Below are positions 6,274 to 14,268 of a stretch of DNA of 16,207 nt, piece by piece. Position numbers and translations under genes: made by a program. This stretch comes from DAOTVD01 sp034437075 (GTDB lineage: Bacteria; Chloroflexota; Anaerolineae; Aggregatilineales; J027). The stretch covers positions 1 through 16,207 of the forward strand of contig DAOTVD010000208.1 in NCBI GenBank assembly GCA_034437075.1. Direction: 5' to 3'. How positions within the stretch are numbered: position 1 is the first letter of the stretch; every line of letters begins with the position of its first letter. Under the pieces are notes generated by a model. It was not told the origin of the DNA. It did no database searches and saw only the letters and a list, made by a program, of their open reading frames with translations.

Positions 6274-9132
6274 ATGTCGGACAGTGGCTACGATGCATTA
6301 ATGCAAGAACTTCTGCAAATGTTCGCGGTTGAGGCGGCGGAACATATCCAAACCCTCAGCCGCACATTGCTGAAGCTCGAACAACATCCCCAAAGCAGCG
6401 AGCAGCAAGATTGGCTGAACGCGGCGTTTCGGGCTGCGCATAGCCTAAAAGGCTCGGCGCGGGCGGTAGAACTGGCCGACATCGAGCGCATCGCCCACGA
6501 AGCCGAAAGCGTGCTCAGCGCCGCGCGCGCGGGCAAGCTGGCCCTCAATTCCGACATTATCGACATTCTATTACAAGCTAACGATACCATCGAGAGCATG
6601 GTCGGCGGCGCGCAACCCGACGAGGCAACCCTGAATATGCTCCAGAGCCAGTTGGCAGATGCCGCCCAGGGCAAGCCGATCAAACCCGCGCCAGACCCCC
6701 CGCCCGCCGAAGCGGACAAACCCAGCGGCGCCGCCCCCCCGCCCGTCAGTAGCGTATCCGTGACGCCCTCGCCCGGCGAAAGCAGCCTAGACGCGCTGAT
6801 GCAAGAACTCTTGCAGATGTTCGCCGTGGAAGCCGAAGAACATATCGGCACGCTCAGCAGTTCGTTGCTGCGGCTGGAAAAAGACCCGCCCGCCGCCGAA
6901 CGCGCCGAATTACTGAACGCGGCCTTCCGCGCGGCCCATAACTTAAAAGGCTCGGCGCGGGCCGTGGAACTACTCGATATTGAAGGCGTCGCGCACGAGG
7001 CCGAAAGCGTGCTGAGTGCCGCGCGCGCGGGCAAGCTGACCCTCAACGCCGATGTGGTGGACGTGCTGCTGCGCGCTAACGATACCATCCAGGCCATGGT
7101 CACTGGCGAAACAGTCCAGGCCGCCACCCTAGACGCCCTGAAAAGCGAACTCCAAGCGCTAGAAACATCCGCACCTGCACCGCCCACACCCGAACCGCCA
7201 CCCCGCGAGGAACCAGCCGCCCCCCCTGAAGCGGCGATCTCGCAACCCGACACCACAGGCGCGGACGCGGTGCCGCTCACGAATTGGCAAGCGGAAGAAA
7301 TCGACAAGTCCAAACAGCAACGCCGTGCGCCCATTAAGCCTTCTGCACTGAGCACGGGCGCCAGCGAAGAAACCATCCGCGTATCCGTGGAAAAACTGGA
7401 TGACTTAATGGCGCAGGCTGGCGAATTGATCGTTTCCAAAATCAGCGCGGACGAACGCTTGCGCGAGCTACGCGACCTGCGCGCTATGATGAGCCGCTGG
7501 GAGAAAACCTGGACCGAAGCCACCGAACTGCGCCGCGACATAGACCGGCTTTCGCGCGAAGACGACGGCGAAAACAGCGCCAAATGGGAAGAAGTGCTGG
7601 ACTTCCTGCAAGCTAACCAGCGCTTTTTTGCCGAAACGCTCGAAAAAACCCGCGCCCTCGATAAGCTAATGACGGCGGACAACATGCGCATGACCCTCGT
7701 CACCCAGGCGATTCAGGAAGAAATTCGCCGGGTGCGCATGTTGCCCGTAGAAACCCTCGTGCCCACCATGGAACGGGTCGTGCGCGATGTCGCGCGGGCC
7801 AGCGGCAAAAAAGCCCAACTCATCATCACCGGCGCGGGGGTAGAACTCGACAAACGGGTGTTGGAAGACCTGAAAGACCCGCTCATTCATCTGCTGCGCA
7901 ATAGCGTTGACCACGGCATCGAAACATCGGACGAACGCGCCGACCGCCAGAAGCCCGAAACTGGTACGGTGATCGTGAGCATCACCCAGCGCGGCGGCAA
8001 TGTGCAGATCATTGTGGCGGATGATGGCAAAGGGCTAGACGCCGAACGGATTCGGCGGTCGTCCGTGGAAAAAGGCCTTGTCCAGCCCAACGAAGTGGAC
8101 AATATGCCGGATGAAGAAGCCTATTTGCTCATCTTCCAGGCCGGGCTTTCCACCAAAGACGAGATCACGGCGGTATCGGGGCGCGGCGTGGGCATGGATG
8201 TCGTGAAATCTCAGCTAGAGAGCCTGCAAGGGCGCATCAACGTCAAGAGCACGCCCGGCGAAGGCACCGAATTTCATTTGATCGTGCCCATTTCGCTAGC
8301 CACCATACGCGGGCTCATCGTGCGCATCGGCGCCGAGCAATACGCCTTGCCGCTGCATGCCGTAGAAAAGATCATCAACATCAACCCGCAGTTCATCTAC
8401 CAAGTAGAAGGCAACAAGATGTTCGATTTTAGCGGCGAGCCGATGCCCATCATCCACATGGGCGACGTGCTAGAACGTCCGCGCGACGCCGACCGCGCCG
8501 ACCGTTTGCTCGCGATTATCTTGGCAGGTGCCGAGCGACATATGGCCTTCATCGTGGATGACTCGGTATCTGAGCAAGAAATGGTCGTTAAGCCATTGGG
8601 CAAGCAACTCGTGCGGGTGCGTAATGTGGCGGGCGCGACGCTGTTGGGCACCGGGCAACCGATTGTAATCCTTAACGCCTCCGACCTCATTAAGTCCGCG
8701 CAGGGGGGGCGAACGGTTCGCCAGCCGATTCTGGTGGATCGCTCGGCAGATGCCGATCAAGACGTCGCGCCGCCGCGCGTACTGGTGGTCGATGACTCGA
8801 TCACGACCCGCACGCTAGAGCGCAATATCCTACAAGGCGCGGGCTACCATGTAACGACCGCCGTGGATGGCGTCGAGGCCCTGGCGCTACTCGAAACCGA
8901 ACGTTTCGATCTCGTCGTGGCAGATATTGAAATGCCACGTATCGATGGCTTCGAACTGGTGGAATGGATTCGCCAGAGCAATGTCTATGGCGATATTCCC
9001 GTCATTCTGGTGACCTCGCTAGAGAGCAAGGCGCACCGCGAACGCGGCCTGAAAGTCGGGGCGGATGCCTACATCGTGAAAAGCGGGTTCGAGCAATCCT
9101 TTTTACTCGAAACAATCGAGCAGTTCTTATAG
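6274..9132 (+). CDS. cheA: Hybrid chemotaxis histidine kinase CheA with two Hpt domains and C-terminal receiver
   Basis: The central kinase of the system, 952 aa, with AGGGGA 8 nt before its ATG. Domains in order: Hpt1 7-130 with phospho-His H56 (AAHSLKG); Pro/Ala linker 131-171; Hpt2 173-296 with H222 (AAHNLKG); Pro-rich linker 298-366; P3 dimerisation helices about 367-500, longer than usual; HATPase about 500-670 with N-box HLLRNSVDHGIE (N543), DDGKGLD at 583-589 and GRGVGMD at 636-642; CheW-like P5 domain about 672-808; receiver 835-952 with D840/D841, phospho-Asp D884 (VVADIEMP), T914 and K936. All catalytic motifs are intact. No P2 (CheY/CheB docking) domain is recognisable. The layout fits WspE/FrzE/PilL-type kinases, where the attached receiver acts as output or phosphate sink. 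Confidence 0.95.
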   Translation: MSDSGYDALMQELLQMFAVEAAEHIQTLSRTLLKLEQHPQSSEQQDWLNAAFRAAHSLKGSARAVELADIERIAHEAESVLSAARAGKLALNSDIIDILLQANDTIESMVGGAQPDEATLNMLQSQLADAAQGKPIKPAPDPPPAEADKPSGAAPPPVSSVSVTPSPGESSLDALMQELLQMFAVEAEEHIGTLSSSLLRLEKDPPAAERAELLNAAFRAAHNLKGSARAVELLDIEGVAHEAESVLSAARAGKLTLNADVVDVLLRANDTIQAMVTGETVQAATLDALKSELQALETSAPAPPTPEPPPREEPAAPPEAAISQPDTTGADAVPLTNWQAEEIDKSKQQRRAPIKPSALSTGASEETIRVSVEKLDDLMAQAGELIVSKISADERLRELRDLRAMMSRWEKTWTEATELRRDIDRLSREDDGENSAKWEEVLDFLQANQRFFAETLEKTRALDKLMTADNMRMTLVTQAIQEEIRRVRMLPVETLVPTMERVVRDVARASGKKAQLIITGAGVELDKRVLEDLKDPLIHLLRNSVDHGIETSDERADRQKPETGTVIVSITQRGGNVQIIVADDGKGLDAERIRRSSVEKGLVQPNEVDNMPDEEAYLLIFQAGLSTKDEITAVSGRGVGMDVVKSQLESLQGRINVKSTPGEGTEFHLIVPISLATIRGLIVRIGAEQYALPLHAVEKIININPQFIYQVEGNKMFDFSGEPMPIIHMGDVLERPRDADRADRLLAIILAGAERHMAFIVDDSVSEQEMVVKPLGKQLVRVRNVAGATLLGTGQPIVILNASDLIKSAQGGRTVRQPILVDRSADADQDVAPPRVLVVDDSITTRTLERNILQGAGYHVTTAVDGVEALALLETERFDLVVADIEMPRIDGFELVEWIRQSNVYGDIPVILVTSLESKAHRERGLKVGADAYIVKSGFEQSFLLETIEQFL
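6292..6663 (+). repeat. Intragenic tandem duplication in cheA, copy 1 (Hpt1)
   Basis: Codons 7-130 encode Hpt domain 1. They align without gaps to codons 173-296, exactly 498 nt downstream. My hand count gives about 85 identical residues of 124. The runs DALMQELLQMFAVEA, LNAAFRAAH, LKGSARAVEL and AHEAESVLSAARAGKL are shared. Parts are nearly identical in DNA too, despite synonymous changes. Confidence 0.9.
6790..7161 (+). repeat. Intragenic tandem duplication in cheA, copy 2 (Hpt2)
   Basis: Codons 173-296 encode Hpt domain 2, the second copy of the unit at 6292-6663. The phosphoacceptor His is kept in both copies (H56 and H222). The Pro/Ala-rich stretch of codons 131-171 separates them, so the duplicated unit probably included Hpt plus linker. 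Confidence 0.9.
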
Positions 9133-9156
9133 CCCGCGCCCGAAGGTAACTCGCCC

Positions 9157-10236
9157 ATGCCCTCCACGCCGCGCCCCCTACCAGACCCCATTGGCGTGCT
9201 CATCGCGGACGATAGCTTCATCGTGCGCGAGCGCCTAACAACACTCATTAACACCACGCACGATTTGGTCGTCTTGGGGGAAGCCCGTTCGGGCCTAGAC
9301 GCAATCCGCCTGAGCAACACCCTCAAGCCGCATATCATCGCCCTAAGTATCGACCTGCCCGATATGGACGGCTTCCAGGCGGCCCGGCTGATTATGCAAG
9401 ATTACCCCACGCGCATTATCCTATTGGCGAATGATGGCGCGCATCAGGATGAGGGCCTGCTCGCCCGCTTGACGACCTCCGGCGCGTTGGACTTATGCGC
9501 CAAACCAGCGCGCTACCCAGATTCAGACAGCGCCGAGGTACTCCTGAAGGCGATCCGCGCCCTATCTCAGGTAGGGGTAGTGCGCTTGGCGCGCTCCCAT
9601 GATCAGCGCGAGGCCCAGCTTCGCCGCGTGCTGGATGACTTACCGGGGATGCTTTCGCGGCCCGAAATCGTTGGCATTGTGTCGTCCACGGGCGGGCCAA
9701 ACGCGCTAGAGGTCATCCTCAGCCATTTACCGGGGGACTTCCCAGCGCCGATTGTGGTCGTTCAGCATATCAGCGACGAATTTATGGATAGCATGACCAA
9801 TTGGTTAGTGACGGTCACGCCCCTGGTGCTGAAGATGGCCGAACCCGGCGAGCGGCCCAGCGCGGGCACGGTCTATATTGCGCCCATCGGCACGCATCTA
9901 CGCCTAACGGCCAGCGGACGCTTTAGCCATGAACCCGACCACCAAGCATATCGTCATGTACCCAGTGGCGATGTCCTGCTAGAATCCATAGCGGAGGTCT
10001 ATGGCGCAAATGCCATCGGCGTGATTCTGACGGGCATGGGGGTCGATGGCGCGGTGGGCTTGGCCAAAATGCGCGCCCGAGGCGCTCATACCATCGTGCA
10101 AGATGAAGATACCAGTGTCGTCTTCGGGATGCCCAAAGCCGCGATTGATCTTGGCGGCTCGGAATATATCGTCCCCCTACAAGACATCCCCGATCTGCTG
10201 AGCTACCTGGCGAAAGGTAAGCCAATTGATGAGTGA
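9157..10236 (+). CDS. cheB: CheB-type chemoreceptor methylesterase with degenerate receiver domain
   Basis: It removes methyl groups from receptor glutamates (and in this family often deamidates Gln), opposing CheR. The product is 359 aa, the normal CheB size. The C-terminal esterase domain (about 168-350) keeps the triad: S177 in VSSTGG, H204 in VVQHIS and D297 in LTGMGVDGA. The N-terminal receiver (about 12-135) keeps D18/D19 (IADDS) and K116 (CAKP). The phosphoacceptor position reads IALSIDLP, with S64 (AGT at 9346-9348) where the family has Asp, and A91 replaces the conserved Thr/Ser. It is therefore unlikely to be switched by phosphorylation from CheA in the usual way. GAAGG precedes the ATG by about 10 nt, and the gap to cheA is 24 bp. 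Confidence 0.93.
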   Translation: MPSTPRPLPDPIGVLIADDSFIVRERLTTLINTTHDLVVLGEARSGLDAIRLSNTLKPHIIALSIDLPDMDGFQAARLIMQDYPTRIILLANDGAHQDEGLLARLTTSGALDLCAKPARYPDSDSAEVLLKAIRALSQVGVVRLARSHDQREAQLRRVLDDLPGMLSRPEIVGIVSSTGGPNALEVILSHLPGDFPAPIVVVQHISDEFMDSMTNWLVTVTPLVLKMAEPGERPSAGTVYIAPIGTHLRLTASGRFSHEPDHQAYRHVPSGDVLLESIAEVYGANAIGVILTGMGVDGAVGLAKMRARGAHTIVQDEDTSVVFGMPKAAIDLGGSEYIVPLQDIPDLLSYLAKGKPIDE

Positions 10237-10732
10237 TAGCCAGTTAACTACCTACGAAAACAACCAGCCCCTCTATTGCCTGACCTTTCGCGTGGGCGCG
10301 CAATGGTATGGCCTGGATGTAGCCCATGTATTTGAGGTCTACACGCTGGTGGCGATTTCCGAAGTGCCGGATATGCCCCCGGCTATTCTGGGCGTGGTCA
10401 ATATTCGCGGGGTGGTGGTGCCTGTGCTGGATTTACGTATTCGGTTCGGCGCAACCGACACCGCGCTGGCGCTCACCACGCCGCTAATTTTCTTGCACGA
10501 GAATCTGCGCTGCACCTACGGCGTTATCGTCGATGATATTGACGACATCATTACGACACGCGCGGATGCCATCACCACCACCATGCTGAGCCAACGCGCC
10601 TCGCATATCATCGGCATGCTAGAACACAAACACCGCCTGCTGATGCTTCTACAGCCGCAAGAATTGCTCGTCACCAGCCTGGAAGACCGCGATTTATCCG
10701 ATATGATGAGCCAGATCAGAGAGAATTCATGA
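10229..10732 (+). CDS. cheW: CheW-type coupling protein, second copy
   Basis: A second adaptor for the receptor-kinase array, 167 aa, the classical CheW length and without the N-terminal extension of the first copy. The conserved elements run CLTFRVGAQWYGLDVAHV, then ILGVVNIRGVVVPVLDLR (NIRG in place of NLRG), YGVIVDDIDDI, IIGMLEHKHRLLMLLQPQELL. ATG at 10229 overlaps the end of cheB by 8 bp. A TTG three bases earlier (10226) would add one residue and has better spacing from the AAGG at 10214-10217, so the exact start is uncertain. Its stop overlaps the surE start as ATGA. Two different CheWs beside one receptor and one kinase recall WspB and WspD. Confidence 0.92.
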   Translation: MSDSQLTTYENNQPLYCLTFRVGAQWYGLDVAHVFEVYTLVAISEVPDMPPAILGVVNIRGVVVPVLDLRIRFGATDTALALTTPLIFLHENLRCTYGVIVDDIDDIITTRADAITTTMLSQRASHIIGMLEHKHRLLMLLQPQELLVTSLEDRDLSDMMSQIRENS

Positions 10733-11487
10733 CCCATATTTTAGTTTCTAACGACGACGGCATTTATGCGCCGGGGCTGCAAGCCCTTACCGAAGCGATG
10801 CTGCCCTTGGGCAAGGTGACAGTCATCGCCCCTAGCGATAACCAGAGCGCTTCCGGCCATAAAAAAACCTTACATCGCCCTTTGCGCATCAATCCGGTGT
10901 CAAACTATATGGAGGGGGTGCGGGCGTATTCGGTGAATGGCTCGCCATCGGATTGTACCGCCGTGGCTATGCTGGGCTTCATCGAAGAACCCATCGATAT
11001 TGTGGTGTCGGGCGTCAACCGGGGGCCGAATCTGGCGCAAGATGTGACGTATAGCGGGACGGTCGCGGTCGCGCTCGAAGCCGCGATCTTTGGCCTACCC
11101 GCCATTGCCTTCTCGTTGGATGACCGCGAACCCCACGCAGATTACAGCCATTGCATTGACGTGGCCACGGGTGTCACCGAACTGGTCATCGAGCAAGGCT
11201 TGCCCAAGCTGACCATTATCAACGTCAATATCCCCAAAGGGCCGGTCAAGGGCTGGCGAGTGGTGCGCCAGGGCGTGCGCGAATATCGCGACCAACTCGT
11301 GAAGCGCAACGACCCGCACGGCATCCCCTATTATTGGATCGGCGGCGAACGCCCAACCGGGGATGTCAAAGTCATTGACACGGATTTATGGGCCATTAAC
11401 CAGGGCTACGCCAGCATCACGCCCATTCATCTGGATTTAACCGCCCACGAAACGCTGAAAAGCATCCGCCACTGGAACCACGATTAA
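10729..11487 (+). CDS. surE: 5'/3'-nucleotidase SurE
   Basis: A metal-dependent phosphatase acting on nucleoside 5'- and 3'-monophosphates in the cytoplasm, linked in other bacteria to stationary-phase survival. The product is 252 aa, the usual length. It begins MTHILVSNDDGIYAPG; D9, D10, S40 (SDNQSASG) and N97 (VSGVNRGPN) match the SurE metal site, and DVTYSGTVAVALEA follows as in the family. The ATG overlaps the stop of the preceding cheW by 4 bp, and a GAGAG-rich stretch lies just before it. SurE is normally near pcm, nlpD or rpoS in proteobacteria. Here it is joined to a chemosensory operon, which may be plain co-transcription rather than shared function. Confidence 0.95.
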   Translation: MTHILVSNDDGIYAPGLQALTEAMLPLGKVTVIAPSDNQSASGHKKTLHRPLRINPVSNYMEGVRAYSVNGSPSDCTAVAMLGFIEEPIDIVVSGVNRGPNLAQDVTYSGTVAVALEAAIFGLPAIAFSLDDREPHADYSHCIDVATGVTELVIEQGLPKLTIINVNIPKGPVKGWRVVRQGVREYRDQLVKRNDPHGIPYYWIGGERPTGDVKVIDTDLWAINQGYASITPIHLDLTAHETLKSIRHWNHD

Positions 11488-11495
11488 GGCCCGCC

Positions 11496-12293
11496 ATGCC
11501 CTACCCAGCATCTTTACAACGTGCGTTTGTCACTGGCGCGACTGGCTTTCTGGGCTATCGTGTGGTGGCCGCTTTGCTAGAAGCCGATTTGCGCGTGACC
11601 GTGCTCACCCGTGCCGAGCAAGCGGATAAGCTCGTCGCCTTTCAATCTCAAGTGGACATCGTCTATGGCGACATCTGGAACCGCAGCAGCTTAACCGGCA
11701 TGGGGCGCGGCCAAGAGGCCGTCATCCATCTGGTGGGCAGCGCCAAAGCCGACCCCACGCGCGGGCTCACCCACCAGCAGATTAACCTGGTGGCCGCGCG
11801 CAACGTCATCGGCATGGCCATCAGCGCGGGCATACCGCATTTTATCCTGCTCAGCATTGCGGGCTTGTCCGGTTTCGTTCAGTCCGATTACCTGCGCAGC
11901 AAGCGCGAGGCCGAAGACTATTTGCGCAATAGTGGCCTGGGCTGGACGATCATCCGCGCCCCAGCCATGAGCGTCCCCAGCTTGCGCCGCCCGGTACTCT
12001 ACAGCATGGTCATGGCGGGTATCGTGCCGCCCACGCGCTGGGCTATCGGGCGCTATATGCCCATAGCCGTCGATATTGCCGCGCGCGGCATCGTTGGCGC
12101 CTTGCAAGAGACCACTGCTTACCAAGGGCGCATCCTGTATGCGAATGACTTACGCCGCTTGGCCCGCAAAAATGCCCCCGCCGCACCTTTGCGCTTTCGC
12201 CCCGCCGAGGTGCGCCGCCCCAAAGATACGCCCGACCTGGATGAAACGCCCTTTGGCTGGCTGCCGCCCCACCCACCCCACCGCAGACGCTAG
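11496..12293 (+). CDS. Atypical SDR / NAD(P)-binding protein (NDUFA9- or NmrA-like)
   Basis: A 265-aa Rossmann-fold protein of the atypical short-chain dehydrogenase group. The nucleotide-binding motif TGATGFLG is at residues 13-20, with a beta-alpha-beta unit through VTVLTR near 34-39 and GDIWNRSSL near 58-66. AVIHLVG is at 75-81; YLRSKREAEDYL at 132-143 has the YxxxK pair (Y132, K136), followed by WTIIRAP. These features are typical of the complex I NDUFA9-like / NmrA-like families. The C-terminus (about 225-265) is Arg/Pro-rich and low in complexity. It starts 8 bp after surE with AAGG 6 nt before the ATG. The substrate is unknown; a role in quinone or respiratory-complex biology is suggested only by family resemblance. 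Confidence 0.8.
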   Translation: MPYPASLQRAFVTGATGFLGYRVVAALLEADLRVTVLTRAEQADKLVAFQSQVDIVYGDIWNRSSLTGMGRGQEAVIHLVGSAKADPTRGLTHQQINLVAARNVIGMAISAGIPHFILLSIAGLSGFVQSDYLRSKREAEDYLRNSGLGWTIIRAPAMSVPSLRRPVLYSMVMAGIVPPTRWAIGRYMPIAVDIAARGIVGALQETTAYQGRILYANDLRRLARKNAPAAPLRFRPAEVRRPKDTPDLDETPFGWLPPHPPHRRR

Positions 12294-12318
12294 TAAACGT
12301 TAAGAGGAAACCCCGACT

Positions 12319-14199
12319 ATGCCGCGTTATATGATTTGGCTCAGCTGGTTGTGCCTGTGTATGCTGGGCCTTTTGCCCGGCGCTCTCGCCGCCCCGCCGG
12401 GGGCCGAAACCATCGCCACCCTAGACGCAGAACCCATCCCGGTGCGCGATCCGGTCGATCTGGCGCAACGTTTCGCCGGGCTCGACCCCGCCACTATCCA
12501 GATCGAACCCCGGCCCGCCTATCAGGTTGGGGATGTCGAAACGTTCAACATCGGTGGGTCATTCAGCGCGGGCGTGCAAGCCCTGCCCATGGAACTCGTC
12601 GCCATAACCGATGCTGTGTATATGTGGTTCGAGCAAGGCGTGCCGTATAACCGCGCGACCGTCGAACGGGTCGCCGCGCGGCTCTCCGATGAAGTGATCC
12701 CTCAGACGCGCGCCATCTTCGGGGCCGAAACCGACATCGACAACGACCCACGCATCTATGTTCTCAATGCGCGTCGGGGCCTAGAGGCGTATCTGGGCCT
12801 GTTTGTGGATAGCGACCGTTACCCCGATGAGGTGATTCCCTCGTCCAATGAGATCAACAGCCTGATTATGGTCATCGACCCAGACAACGAAAGCCGCTAT
12901 CTGTCCATCTTCGCGCACGAATTCCAACATCTGCTACAAGCCGACCAAGACGACAGCGAAGCCACCTGGGCGCTAGAAGGCTTGGCCGAACTAGGCAGCG
13001 CGCTCGTCTTGCCGGATTTATTTAGCACGGCCCAGCAAGAACATTACCTGCGCAATGGCTTGGGGAACCAATTGACCAGCTTCCCGCAAAATGGCAGTTA
13101 TAGCCTGGCCTATGGGGGCAGTTCGCTCTTTCTGAGTTATATCACGGGGCGCATAGGCCCCGATTGGGCGGGCATCCTGGCGCGCGAGCCTGCCGACGGT
13201 ATGCGCGGCATCACCGCCGCCCTAAGAACCGCTAACGCGCGCGACCCATTGACGGGCGAGCTACTATCCGCTGACGACCTATACGCGGATTTTGTCGTCG
13301 CCAGCTATGTGAATGATCCGGCAGTGCTGGATGGCCGTTTTGCGCATACGCTGACGGGGGCAGATGGTCAACCCGGCCTAACAGCGGTGCTAACGGATAG
13401 CTACCAGGCTCAATTGCCGCCCTACGGCACACACTACATCCGCCTGAACGCCCCCGCTGGCCCGCTTGATCTGCGGTTCGAGGGCCAAACCGAGACGCCC
13501 CTGCTGCCCACCGAACCACCTTCCGGCGACTACTTCTACTGGTCGCAACGCGCCAACCAGAGCAACGCGCGCCTGACCGGGCGCTTCGATCTGAGCGAGG
13601 TCGAGAATGCCACGCTGCGTTTCTGGACGTGGTACGACATCGAAGCCTTTTGGGATTACGCCTATGTGAGCATCTCGGCGGATGACGGCGCCACCTGGCA
13701 AGCCCTGCGCGCGCCAGATATGACCGACGAAAACCCCCACGACCGCGCCTTTGCGCCGGGCTTCACCGGGCTCAGCGGCGGGAATCGGGCGGAATGGCGC
13801 GCAGAAACCATTGACTTGAGCGCCTTCGCCGGAAATGAGGTGCTCGTGCGCTTCGATTACGTCACCGACCAGGCAGTTAGCCATCCCGGCTGGCTCGTGG
13901 ATGATGTCGCCATACCGGAAATTGGCTTCTTTGACGATTTCGAAACGCCGAATCCGGCCTGGCAAGCTGAGGGCTGGGCGCGGGTCGGCAACCGCATCTC
14001 GCAAGCCTATCTCGTGCAGGTGATTGGCCAGGGCGCGGCAGGAACGCGCGTCGAGCGCTTGCTCGGCCCCGAGGATGGCAGCGCGGCGGCTTGGTCGTTG
14101 GACATCTCGGCAGATGAAGCAGTCATCCTGGCCGTGTCGAATATCGCGCGCTACACCGACCAGCCCGCGCCCTATACATTATCCATCCTGCGCGACTAA
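12319..14199 (+). CDS. Secreted HExxH metallopeptidase-like protein with immune-inhibitor-A-like domain
   Basis: A predicted exported protein of 626 aa. Residues 1-24 form a signal peptide (hydrophobic 5-23, likely cleavage after ALA at 22-24). A zinc-peptidase-like core has the motif AHEFQHLLQ with H200, E201 and H204, followed by WALEGLAELG, where E220 is the likely third zinc ligand, as in gluzincin-type peptidases. The C-terminal part (about 400-540) resembles the beta-rich region of immune inhibitor A (M6) proteins: GRFDLSEVENATLRFWTWYD, YAYVSISADDGATW, then VLVRFDY and GWLVDDVAIPEIGF. Residues 540-626 form a further beta-rich tail. No membrane anchor or sorting signal is evident at the C-terminus. 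It lies 25 bp after the SDR gene, with AGAGGA about 10 nt before the ATG. Its substrate is unknown. Confidence 0.78.
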   Translation: MPRYMIWLSWLCLCMLGLLPGALAAPPGAETIATLDAEPIPVRDPVDLAQRFAGLDPATIQIEPRPAYQVGDVETFNIGGSFSAGVQALPMELVAITDAVYMWFEQGVPYNRATVERVAARLSDEVIPQTRAIFGAETDIDNDPRIYVLNARRGLEAYLGLFVDSDRYPDEVIPSSNEINSLIMVIDPDNESRYLSIFAHEFQHLLQADQDDSEATWALEGLAELGSALVLPDLFSTAQQEHYLRNGLGNQLTSFPQNGSYSLAYGGSSLFLSYITGRIGPDWAGILAREPADGMRGITAALRTANARDPLTGELLSADDLYADFVVASYVNDPAVLDGRFAHTLTGADGQPGLTAVLTDSYQAQLPPYGTHYIRLNAPAGPLDLRFEGQTETPLLPTEPPSGDYFYWSQRANQSNARLTGRFDLSEVENATLRFWTWYDIEAFWDYAYVSISADDGATWQALRAPDMTDENPHDRAFAPGFTGLSGGNRAEWRAETIDLSAFAGNEVLVRFDYVTDQAVSHPGWLVDDVAIPEIGFFDDFETPNPAWQAEGWARVGNRISQAYLVQVIGQGAAGTRVERLLGPEDGSAAAWSLDISADEAVILAVSNIARYTDQPAPYTLSILRD

Positions 14200-14210
14200 G
14201 GCTGTTCCAG

Positions 14211-14246
14211 AAAAATAAAACACCCCTCCCCGAATTCAGGGAGGGG
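14211..14246 (-). terminator. Candidate intrinsic terminator, minus strand (palindrome copy 1)
   Basis: Read on the minus strand, an 8-bp GC-rich stem (CCCCTCCC pairing with GGGAGGGG, 8-nt loop) is followed by TGTTTTATTTTT (from 14222 down to 14211), the classic layout of a Rho-independent terminator. It lies about 118 nt past the pdxT stop. On the plus strand no T-tract follows the hairpin, so it would serve pdxT rather than the peptidase gene. Confidence 0.55.
14223..14246. repeat. GC-rich palindromic repeat, copy 1
   Basis: 24 bp with arms CCCCTCCC and GGGAGGGG around CGAATTCA. It is one of four related palindromes with a GAATTC or GGATTC centre, all in the intergenic DNA next to pdxT. 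Confidence 0.75.
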
Positions 14247-14268
14247 CTACTATGTGCGCGCGTAAGTT

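Noticed and set aside
6288..7703. 471-codon minus-strand open frame opposite cheA
   Set aside because: Ser/Arg/Ala-rich low-complexity translation caused by codon bias of the duplicated Hpt region on the other strand; no RBS or family resemblance.
13390..14004. 204-codon minus-strand open frame opposite the peptidase gene
   Set aside because: Antisense to a protein with signal peptide and domain motifs in frame; no supporting start context.
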